From: Candidatus Minthomonas equi
GTDB lineage: Bacteria > Bacteroidota > Bacteroidia > Bacteroidales > UBA932
Assembly: GCA_018064575.1 (NCBI GenBank)
Contig: JAGHUZ010000034.1
Coordinates: 1 to 5,141, forward strand
Length of the DNA stretch: 5,141 nt
Reading direction: 5' to 3'
Part shown: piece by piece, positions 1-5,141 of the stretch
Position numbering within the stretch: position 1 is the stretch's first letter
Layout of the letters: each line of letters starts with the position of its first letter
Made by a program: the position numbers and the translations under genes
The notes under the pieces: generated by a model
Told to the model about the DNA's origin: nothing
What the model saw: only the letters and a program-made list of their open reading frames with translations
Databases searched by the model: none

Positions 1-1247
1 CTAAGGAGAAGGCTCTCGTTATGGTTCCTATGGAAACACAGGCCGGGGAACAGGCTAATTTCGATTATCTCCACACATCGGTCGGATACAGGGACAATGT
101 CGTTCCCAAGGCTTCAAATCTCAAGAATCTGCAGTTCGCACAGCCTCTGTTCGAATTTTCAGGAGCTTGTTCCGGCTGCGGAGAGACTCCGTATATCAAG
201 AATATCACCCAGCTGTTCGGTGACAGGATGATGATAGCCAATGCCACCGGATGTACTTCCATTTACAGTGCGTCCTTCCCTTCATCACCTTACTGCGCTG
301 ACAGGAACGGTCGCGGTCCCGTCTGGGATAATTCACTGTTCGAGGATGCCGCTGAATTCGGTCTCGGCATGAGGGTCGGTACCGAGCGTATGCGCGATAC
401 CGTAGCGAATCTTATGCGCAAGGGTCTTGAGTGTCCTTCCTGCTCATCGGAGTTTAAGGAGCAGTTTGAAAAGTGGCTTGCCAACAGAGGTGATGCTGCC
501 ATTACGCGTGAAGTGGAGGAGACCATCGTGCCCCTGATGGAGGAATGCGGGTGTGATACTTGCAAAGCCCTGCTGAAGTACAAGGCATATATTGCTGCCC
601 GTTCGCAGTGGATTTTCGGAGGTGACGGATGGGGTTATGATATCGGATACGGTGGACTTGACCACGTATTGGCTTCCGGAGAAAACGTAAACGTAATGGT
701 TATCGATACTGAGGTTTATTCAAATACCGGTGGACAGTCTTCGAAGGCTACCCCCGCAGGAGCTGTCGCCAAGTTCGCTTCATCCGGAAAGAAGGTACGT
801 AAGAAAGACCTTGGAATGATGGCTATGAGTTATGGTTATGTTTATGTGGCTCAGGTGGCTGTCGGTGCATCTCAGACTCAGTTCTTCAACGCCATCAAGG
901 AGGCTGAGGCCTATAATGGACCGTCTCTGATTATCGCGTATGCTCCTTGTATAAATCACGGTCTTAAAGCCGGAATGGGACATTCCCAGAAGGAGGAGAA
1001 AATGGCTGTCGAATGCGGATACTGGCATCTTTACAGATTCAATCCGGATGCAATTGATGCAGGCAGGAATCCTTTCACCCTCGATTCGAAAGAACCCGAC
1101 TGGTCCAAGTTCCAGGATTTCATCAAGGGCGAGGTTCGCTATGCTTCACTGATGAAGACCTTCCCCGAGGCTGCCGCCGAACTCTTCGAAAAGACTCAGC
1201 AGTACGCACAACTTCGTTATGAAGGTTATAAGAAACTCAGTTTGTAG
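1..1247 (+). CDS. nifJ: Pyruvate:ferredoxin (flavodoxin) oxidoreductase, C-terminal part (5' partial)
   Basis: This is the C-terminal third (about 414 residues) of a single-chain pyruvate:ferredoxin oxidoreductase, which normally has about 1,170-1,200 residues. The enzyme oxidatively decarboxylates pyruvate to acetyl-CoA and CO2 in the cytoplasm and reduces ferredoxin or flavodoxin. The reading frame is open to the left edge (codons begin at base 3), so the ATG codons at 21 and 30 are internal. The part present is the thiamine-pyrophosphate domain. It has GDGWGYDIGYGGLDHVLASG (from about 621) and EVYSNTGGQ (from about 711), the TPP/Mg-binding segments. Four cysteines match the ligands of the proximal [4Fe-4S] cluster: two in ACSGCGE (codons at 168 and 177), one in ATGCTS (252) and one in YAPCINHG (948). 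Their spacing (3, 25 and 232 residues) is almost that of the Desulfovibrio africanus enzyme. Five further cysteines (CxxC near 432, CxCxxC near 546) lie between the iron-sulfur and TPP motifs. The TAG stop is followed by a strong terminator. Confidence 0.96.
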   Translation, partial: KEKALVMVPMETQAGEQANFDYLHTSVGYRDNVVPKASNLKNLQFAQPLFEFSGACSGCGETPYIKNITQLFGDRMMIANATGCTSIYSASFPSSPYCADRNGRGPVWDNSLFEDAAEFGLGMRVGTERMRDTVANLMRKGLECPSCSSEFKEQFEKWLANRGDAAITREVEETIVPLMEECGCDTCKALLKYKAYIAARSQWIFGGDGWGYDIGYGGLDHVLASGENVNVMVIDTEVYSNTGGQSSKATPAGAVAKFASSGKKVRKKDLGMMAMSYGYVYVAQVAVGASQTQFFNAIKEAEAYNGPSLIIAYAPCINHGLKAGMGHSQKEEKMAVECGYWHLYRFNPDAIDAGRNPFTLDSKEPDWSKFQDFIKGEVRYASLMKTFPEAAAELFEKTQQYAQLRYEGYKKLSL

Positions 1248-1264
1248 TAATCTGAATGTCATTT

Positions 1265-1307
1265 GAAAAGGCGGGGCTGGTAGGATATGCCGGTCCCGCT
1301 TTTCTTT
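1265..1307 (+). terminator. Intrinsic terminator after the oxidoreductase gene
   Basis: Bases 1271-1280 (gcggggctgg) pair with 1290-1299 (ccggtcccgc) in an unbroken 10-bp stem that includes two G-U pairs, closed by a 9-base loop (1281-1289). An A-run at 1266-1269 precedes the stem and TTTTCTTT (1300-1307) follows it, as expected for a Rho-independent terminator reading rightward. It begins 18 bases after the stop codon of the oxidoreductase. The next gene starts 16 bases beyond it, so that gene needs either read-through or a promoter lying within or before this hairpin. Confidence 0.85.
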
Positions 1308-1323
1308 GAAACTGTCGCTGGAG

Positions 1324-2556
1324 ATGAAACATTGTCTGCTTAATATGTTGTGGAAAGTTCCGGTATCTATTGTCCTGATGATGGTGGTACTCTTCATCAT
1401 ATCGAATGTCAGTCCCATATATGATTTCAAGGAAACTGTTCCTTTCAGTGGGGATGCGATATATAATCCTTACTCGGCGCTTGATACATCCTTAGGATGG
1501 AGCAGAACGAATCTTCATACTCATACCCACGCTGCGAAGTGGATTAATGAGTGCGAATTTTATCCCGACTCCGTTCTGGCCTTTTATGAAAAGTACGGGT
1601 ATGATGTGGTGACTTTTTCAAATCATATGGAACTTACAGGGTATCCGGGTGATTTCGACAGGGAGGTTCGTGTTTATGAACACGGGTGGAATCTCGCCAA
1701 ACATCATAATCTGGTGTTCAATCCTGTGAAGGTTCATTACTGGGATATGTCACTTCCTCTGTTTTGTTCGCAGAAACAGTACAAAATAGACAGGTTGGGA
1801 AAGGATGCGGATTTCGTATTCTTCAATCATCCGGACAGGACCAATTTTACCGATGACGGTGATATGGCACAGCTTACCGGATACAGGCTGACGGAAGCGG
1901 TCTGCGGGTTCGGTTATGATGATACCCGTTGTCATAAATGGGATGTGGCTCTTTCTACGGGGCATTATGTTCCGAGTGCCATCAGTGATGACCTGCATAA
2001 ACCTCGCAGAAGCGATAAAATCGCCCGCAGATGCAGTTTTCTCAATATTTCCCGACCGCATTATGACGATATCCGCGAAGCTCTTCTCGCAGGGAGATTT
2101 TATTCGATGTATCTTCCGGATTTCGGTAACGGTGACTTGTCGGTCAAAGAGGCCGCCAATCATAATCTGGCGGAAATTACAGATATAGGAGTAAGAGGTG
2201 GTACAGTCTATATGAAACTTTCACGCCCTGCTGTCTGTATAGAGACCATAGGTCAGGGTGGAGAAATTCTTAAGACCTTGAACGATACATCTGTAACAGA
2301 TTTTACTTTCCGTCCTGGAGATACCTATATCCGTATGACCGCCCGTTTCGCTGACAGTACGGTGATTTTCACTAATCCTTTCGCAAGGTGGAAAGGAACG
2401 TCCGTTTCCGGTACCCCTTATGTGGAGTATGAGCATAAGGTGAACCTGCCTCTTACGTTTCTGTTCAATCTGGCTCTCGTCCTGATGGCGGCAGGAGTGG
2501 TGTTCCTTATTCGAAAATGCTTTTCTTCGGGTCATAAACCGGACTGTCGATGCTGA
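1324..2556 (+). CDS. Membrane-anchored PHP-domain (CehA/McbA-like) metallohydrolase
   Basis: A 410-residue protein with a membrane segment at each end (about 11-27 and 375-396) and a soluble middle. Basic residues before the first segment and after the last suggest that both tails are cytoplasmic and the middle is periplasmic. The middle reads as a PHP-type metallohydrolase: NLHTHTH (H65, H67, H69), then VVTFSNH (H101), FFNHPD (H169) and, after a WDVALSTGH segment, SDDLH (D222, H225). These correspond in order to the HxH, TDH, HP and DDxH metal-binding motifs. The usual Asp of the second motif is Asn here (N100). A beta-rich region (about 285-355), ending in IFTNPFARW, resembles the accessory domain that follows PHP domains in this group. 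PHP proteins hydrolyse phosphoesters; the substrate here is unknown. I prefer ATG 1324: the in-frame TTG at 1306 lies in the terminator T-run, and the ATG at 1342 would leave almost nothing before the membrane segment. The 3' end overlaps the convergent transferase gene by 50 bases. Confidence 0.8.
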   Translation: MKHCLLNMLWKVPVSIVLMMVVLFIISNVSPIYDFKETVPFSGDAIYNPYSALDTSLGWSRTNLHTHTHAAKWINECEFYPDSVLAFYEKYGYDVVTFSNHMELTGYPGDFDREVRVYEHGWNLAKHHNLVFNPVKVHYWDMSLPLFCSQKQYKIDRLGKDADFVFFNHPDRTNFTDDGDMAQLTGYRLTEAVCGFGYDDTRCHKWDVALSTGHYVPSAISDDLHKPRRSDKIARRCSFLNISRPHYDDIREALLAGRFYSMYLPDFGNGDLSVKEAANHNLAEITDIGVRGGTVYMKLSRPAVCIETIGQGGEILKTLNDTSVTDFTFRPGDTYIRMTARFADSTVIFTNPFARWKGTSVSGTPYVEYEHKVNLPLTFLFNLALVLMAAGVVFLIRKCFSSGHKPDCRC

Positions 2557-4024
2557 GCCAGTTCAGAACGGAGTGGAACACCTGATGCTGGTCGGCTTCT
2601 TCCGTTTGTTTCAGGAGTCGCCAAGGGTCAGAGGTCCATACCATAAAGGGGATTTCGTATTGCTGGGGGGGTGCTATTGCCATAGGCACACCGTGCATAA
2701 ACAGGTCATTTTCCCCAAGTGATTCGCCGTGGTCGGAGACGAACAGCATAGATGTATGGTATGACGGTGGCAGTGTCCGGAGGGTGTCGATGAGACTGCT
2801 GAGCAGATAGTCGGTGTAGATGATGGTATTGTCATAGGCATTGATGAGCCCTTCAATGTCCTTGTCGGCAGTTTCGACTGTGGTGCAGACGGGTTTGAAT
2901 ACCTCGAAGCGAGGGGGATATTTGGTTCCGTAGGCTGGTCCGTGGCTGGTGCTGGTGTGAAGTACGGCCAGAATCTTGTTCCGCCCGCTTGCGAGGATTT
3001 CTTCCTTCAACCCTTCGAGCAATATACCGTCATAGTCTCTGTCTTCAGAGCTGCTGACGGCCTTGAGTTGTTCGTCACTTATGTAATTGTCGATATGTAG
3101 CGGCGGTTCGCCCCAGTTGGCAGTCCTCCAGAAGACATCCACTCCGGTGCGAAACAGATAGTTAGGGAGAATTTCGTATAATTTTCCAGTGTCTTCGTGC
3201 TCGAGAATGCCCTGTACGGCAGCGGTGGTGTAGGTAGCGCAGGACTTGGCTTTGAAAATGTGGAGACTGTCGATGGTACTGAGTCGCGGGTTTGTTTGGC
3301 GTCCGTATCCGTAGAGGGAGAAATTGGCGGCGCGGGCTGATTCTCCGATGACCAGTACGAACACCGCTTTTTCATCATCGGTGATGGAGGCGTCCGGGAG
3401 GAGTATTTCCTGCCTGTTCTCCTGATGTTTGATGATGATGTGCCGGGCTGTGTTGACCGTGTATGACCAGGGCATCAGAAGTCCGCCGAGTTCGGAATCA
3501 TATTTGCCTATCCACAGGAAATTTCCCATATTGAGCAGGACGATGGTAATTATGACTGCGAGTGAGACTCCGATACGAATCCAGAACTGCTTCCACGTTC
3601 CCCAATTGATTTTTGTTTTGAAAATCAGAATGCAGGGAATTACTCCGAGGACCAGAACTGTCCCTATGAGGCCCCAGGAAATAAATCCGGATGCTTCACT
3701 ATATCTCGTGTTGAAGACGTTTCCCAGCATACTTTCGTCCATCATAACGTTATATACGTTTATGAAATAGATACAGATAGCATTGAGGAAGAATGACAGG
3801 GCGGTAAGGACCTTGCCGAATCCGCGCATCAAAAAGCAGAACAGATAGGTGGCGAAGAAATTGGCTACCAGCATCAGTAGGATGAGGCTGATTATTATTA
3901 TATGGGAATCGCCTTCTGAATGTCCTGCGACGAATTTGAAGAAGGGAATATTGAAAAGCACCAGGACTACGGTGCTGACGATGACTGAAAAACAGGTCAG
4001 CGAAAGGTCTTTAATCTTAATCAT
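2507..4024 (-). CDS. eptA: EptA-like phosphoethanolamine transferase (inner membrane)
   Basis: A 505-residue inner-membrane enzyme of the alkaline-phosphatase/sulfatase superfamily, predicted to move phosphoethanolamine from phosphatidylethanolamine to lipid A or a related envelope glycan. Five hydrophobic segments (about 10-30, 42-66, 73-92, 116-136, 148-170) precede a periplasmic catalytic domain, the layout of EptA and MCR-1. Visible active-site elements are VLVIGESARAANFSLYGYG (metal ligand E228), SCATYTTAAV (nucleophile T266), SHGPAYGTKYPPRF (H361), NAYDNTIIYTDY, FVSDHGESLGEN (D431, H432) and MHGVP (H444). The length is slightly below the 540-550 of EptA/MCR-1, and only two cysteines (C262, C380) occur in the catalytic domain, so the disulfides of proteobacterial EptA cannot form. 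The ATG at 4022-4024 sits about 25 bases from a Bacteroides-type promoter. The family call is firm; the exact acceptor is inferred, since relatives modify lipid A, core sugars or proteins. Confidence 0.92.
   Translation of the reverse strand: MIKIKDLSLTCFSVIVSTVVLVLFNIPFFKFVAGHSEGDSHIIIISLILLMLVANFFATYLFCFLMRGFGKVLTALSFFLNAICIYFINVYNVMMDESMLGNVFNTRYSEASGFISWGLIGTVLVLGVIPCILIFKTKINWGTWKQFWIRIGVSLAVIITIVLLNMGNFLWIGKYDSELGGLLMPWSYTVNTARHIIIKHQENRQEILLPDASITDDEKAVFVLVIGESARAANFSLYGYGRQTNPRLSTIDSLHIFKAKSCATYTTAAVQGILEHEDTGKLYEILPNYLFRTGVDVFWRTANWGEPPLHIDNYISDEQLKAVSSSEDRDYDGILLEGLKEEILASGRNKILAVLHTSTSHGPAYGTKYPPRFEVFKPVCTTVETADKDIEGLINAYDNTIIYTDYLLSSLIDTLRTLPPSYHTSMLFVSDHGESLGENDLFMHGVPMAIAPPQQYEIPFMVWTSDPWRLLKQTEEADQHQVFHSVLNWLSIDSPVYDPKKSIFE
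2665..2671 (-). repeat. Seven-C homopolymer inside the phosphoethanolamine transferase gene
   Basis: The coding (minus) strand has an uninterrupted run of seven C, covering the two proline codons of IAPPQQYEIP (residues 452-453) and the first base of Q454. The gene is in frame here. Gain or loss of one base would replace the last 50 or so residues, just after the catalytic H444. The run is short for a classical contingency locus. Confidence 0.9.
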
Positions 4025-4049
4025 ATACTTTCTGTCTTTAGAAGAGATG

Positions 4050-4082
4050 CAAAATTAAGAATCTGTTTTGAAATAGAACAAG
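4050..4082 (-). promoter_or_regulatory. Bacteroides-type promoter for the phosphoethanolamine transferase gene
   Basis: On the minus strand TAATTTTG (4057 to 4050) fits the Bacteroides -7 consensus TAnnTTTG exactly. CTTG (4082 to 4079) lies 21 bases upstream and fits the TTG core of the -33 element. Transcription would begin near 4043, giving a leader of roughly 20 bases before the ATG at 4024. The short leader leaves no room for a riboswitch or attenuator. No operator repeat is evident around it. Confidence 0.6.
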
Positions 4083-4088
4083 CATACT

Positions 4089-4250
4089 TCAGTCATTGAG
4101 TTTCTGTGCTTTTTCAACATCCCCTTTTGCATCTGTTCCGCCAATACCTGCTGTCATCGGTATATTCAGAATAATAGCCACCGGTGCCGGAAAATGATTT
4201 GTAGATGAGAAGCCCCCTGTCATTGTTGACAGCAGTCGTGTATCCTTCAT
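4089..4250 (-). CDS. Weak candidate small ORF or 3' remnant of a lost gene (53 aa)
   Basis: An ATG at 4250 opens a 53-codon frame ending in TGA at 4089. I do not recognise the product. The first part is unremarkable. The last 30 or so residues look natural: a hydrophobic stretch (PAPVAIILNIPM), then GIGGTDAKGD and a charged end (VEKAQKLND), with purine-rich first codon positions typical of genes in this window. It reads in the same direction as the transferase, and its stop lies just upstream of that gene's -33 element. The absence of a recognisable start signal and the stop codons further upstream in this frame suggest the tail of a degraded gene rather than an intact small protein. Alternative frames over the same bases also look partly protein-like, so this is a low-confidence call. 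Confidence 0.25.
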   Translation of the reverse strand: MKDTRLLSTMTGGFSSTNHFPAPVAIILNIPMTAGIGGTDAKGDVEKAQKLND

Positions 4251-4412
4251 GGGCGGCCATTCTCATGGATTACAGCCCCGAGCAGATTATCGGATTCCTC
4301 TCTCCGAATCAGGTGTTCAGCAAATCCAACGGGCTGGATGCAAGGGTGTTTGTGTAAATCGGCATTCTGCAACTGATGTTGTTATGCAGGTTAAACGATT
4401 GAGTTTTCAAAT

Positions 4413-5141
4413 CTATTTGTGCGTTTGGATAAAGCCTTTAGAACTTTCCTGTATCCACTTACGGAGCGGAACAACCGTTATTATATATCCATCCTGCTCT
4501 ATTGTCTCCTCCTGATTCCACGTGATGATGGAAAGTGAGCCGCACTTAAGCTCACCTGCGCATTCGATAAGGGACTCTACCTCACGCTTGCGGGTCTTTG
4601 CTGCACTCATATCATAGCATACCTGTATCATCCGCTCCACCTTGACACCCCTGCGGCAGACGAAATCGACTTCTCTGTCATTGCGTGAACGGTAATAGAA
4701 CAACTCGTATTTCTTGAGGTCATACCCTCTTTTGAGCAGTTCCTGGAAAACAAGGTTCTCAAGCAACCTTCCCATGTTAGCCGAAAGCTCGAAGGCGCGA
4801 GCCATTATATAGCCATTATCCACGACATATGTCTTTCTGTCGGCCTTCTTCATCAGCTTCAATTTGTTTGAGAAACGTGGTAAATACTGGAAGAGATATG
4901 TATTCTGCAGATAACTGGAGAACTTTTGAACAGTAAGGACGCTGGACATACCCAGTTCATCAGCAAGTGATGTTGCACTGAATGGATTTGTAAAGTTCGA
5001 AAGAAGCCAGTCGGCAACATTGTAAAGTTCCTCCACCTTCCGCACCTTGTAACGGCGGACTATATCCTTCATGATTATCGCATCGTATAGAGCAGAGAGG
5101 TATCCCGATGTAACCTGGGGTGTCTTCGCAATCTCAGGATA
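4413..5141 (-). CDS. AAA_14/DUF4143 family ATPase, C-terminal part (5' partial)
   Basis: The visible 242 residues are the C-terminal half of an ATPase of the AAA_14/DUF4143 type, usually about 380-430 residues. The frame is open to the right edge, and residues encoded before the ATG at 5072 (YPEIAKTPQVTSGYLSALYD) are typical of the family, so that ATG is internal. The Walker motifs lie outside the window. In order come the family segment DAIIMKDIVRRYKVR, a winged-helix-like part (SATSLADELGMSSVLTVQKF), KTYVVDNGY, and a C-terminal domain with GRLLENLVFQELLKRG, REVDFV and MIQVCYD. The E...EVD...QV pattern resembles the PD-(D/E)XK nuclease fold often proposed for this region. Such genes are common, often multicopy, in Bacteroidota and archaea and usually stand alone; their function is not well established. 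It ends in TAG 388 bases before the transferase start, in the same orientation, with no terminator seen. Confidence 0.9.
   Translation of the reverse strand, partial: YPEIAKTPQVTSGYLSALYDAIIMKDIVRRYKVRKVEELYNVADWLLSNFTNPFSATSLADELGMSSVLTVQKFSSYLQNTYLFQYLPRFSNKLKLMKKADRKTYVVDNGYIMARAFELSANMGRLLENLVFQELLKRGYDLKKYELFYYRSRNDREVDFVCRRGVKVERMIQVCYDMSAAKTRKREVESLIECAGELKCGSLSIITWNQEETIEQDGYIITVVPLRKWIQESSKGFIQTHK

Larger units (their letters stand above)
4025..4412. other. 388-base region without a confident gene
   Basis: Apart from the transferase promoter at its left end, this stretch has no convincing gene. All frames are broken, yet several pieces look protein-like: a 53-codon frame on the minus strand (listed separately), a 50-codon frame on the plus strand (4205-4357), and a minus-strand frame of about 45 codons ending near 4251. 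No single frame runs through and I recognise no family. The mixture fits a decayed gene, perhaps left by rearrangement next to the ATPase gene, but ordinary intergenic DNA is also possible. I see no tRNA, no other small-RNA signature and no T-rich hairpin that would terminate the ATPase transcript. Confidence 0.5.

Noticed and set aside
1306..1323. TTG start for the PHP-domain gene at 1306
   Set aside because: It lies within the T-run of the terminator and adds only six unconserved-looking residues; the ATG at 1324 is a simpler start.
1750..2163. Minus-strand 137-codon open frame inside the PHP gene
   Set aside because: It is antisense to a gene with clear motifs and shows no family features of its own.
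2480..2496. Hairpin tcctg/cagga as a terminator for the transferase gene
   Set aside because: The stem is only five pairs, lies inside the PHP coding region and has no T-run.
3429..3770. Plus-strand 113-codon open frame inside the transferase gene
   Set aside because: It is antisense to the membrane-domain coding region of a well-recognised enzyme and has no start signal or motif.
4205..4357. Plus-strand 50-codon frame containing MDYSPEQIIGFLSPNQVF
   Set aside because: It looks protein-like but has stops directly upstream, no start signal and no recognised family; it overlaps competing frames on the other strand, so it is mentioned only within the gap entry.
4398..4406. Nine-base direct repeat attgagttt at 4095-4103 and 4398-4406, resembling a target duplication around the unassigned gap
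   Set aside because: A 9-base match by chance is quite likely in a region of this size, and there are no terminal inverted repeats or transposase remnants that I recognise.
4249..4515. Plus-strand 88-codon open frame
   Set aside because: Its 3' third is antisense to the well-supported ATPase gene, and the rest has no recognisable motif.

Overview
The window looks like chromosomal DNA from an anaerobic member of the Bacteroidota, probably Bacteroidales. The clues are a large single-chain pyruvate:ferredoxin oxidoreductase, an EptA-type phosphoethanolamine transferase in the divergent form I associate with this phylum, an AAA_14/DUF4143 ATPase, genes without clear Shine-Dalgarno sites, and one good Bacteroides-type promoter (TAnnTTTG box with a -33 TTG element). 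No species can be named from the sequence alone.

Layout. Positions 1-1247 (+) hold the 3' third of the pyruvate:ferredoxin oxidoreductase gene, which begins outside the window. A strong intrinsic terminator follows at 1265-1307. Only 16 bases later a membrane-anchored PHP-domain metallohydrolase gene begins (1324-2556, +). It runs tail to tail into an EptA-like phosphoethanolamine transferase gene (2507-4024, -), and the two coding regions overlap by 50 bases. The transferase has its own promoter at 4050-4082. Positions 4025-4412 carry no confident gene; there is a weak 53-codon reading frame on the minus strand that may be a small gene or the remnant of one. Positions 4413-5141 (-) hold the C-terminal part of an AAA_14/DUF4143 ATPase that continues past the right edge.

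How the genes work together. The oxidoreductase belongs to central fermentative metabolism and appears unrelated to its neighbours. The two convergent genes are the interesting pair. Both encode inner-membrane proteins whose metal-dependent catalytic domains should lie in the periplasm: one a predicted transferase of phosphoethanolamine, the other a predicted phosphoesterase-type hydrolase with unknown substrate. A shared role in modifying lipid A or another envelope glycan is a reasonable hypothesis, but rests only on adjacency and topology. I see no CRISPR array, RNA gene, complete mobile element or clear defence system here.
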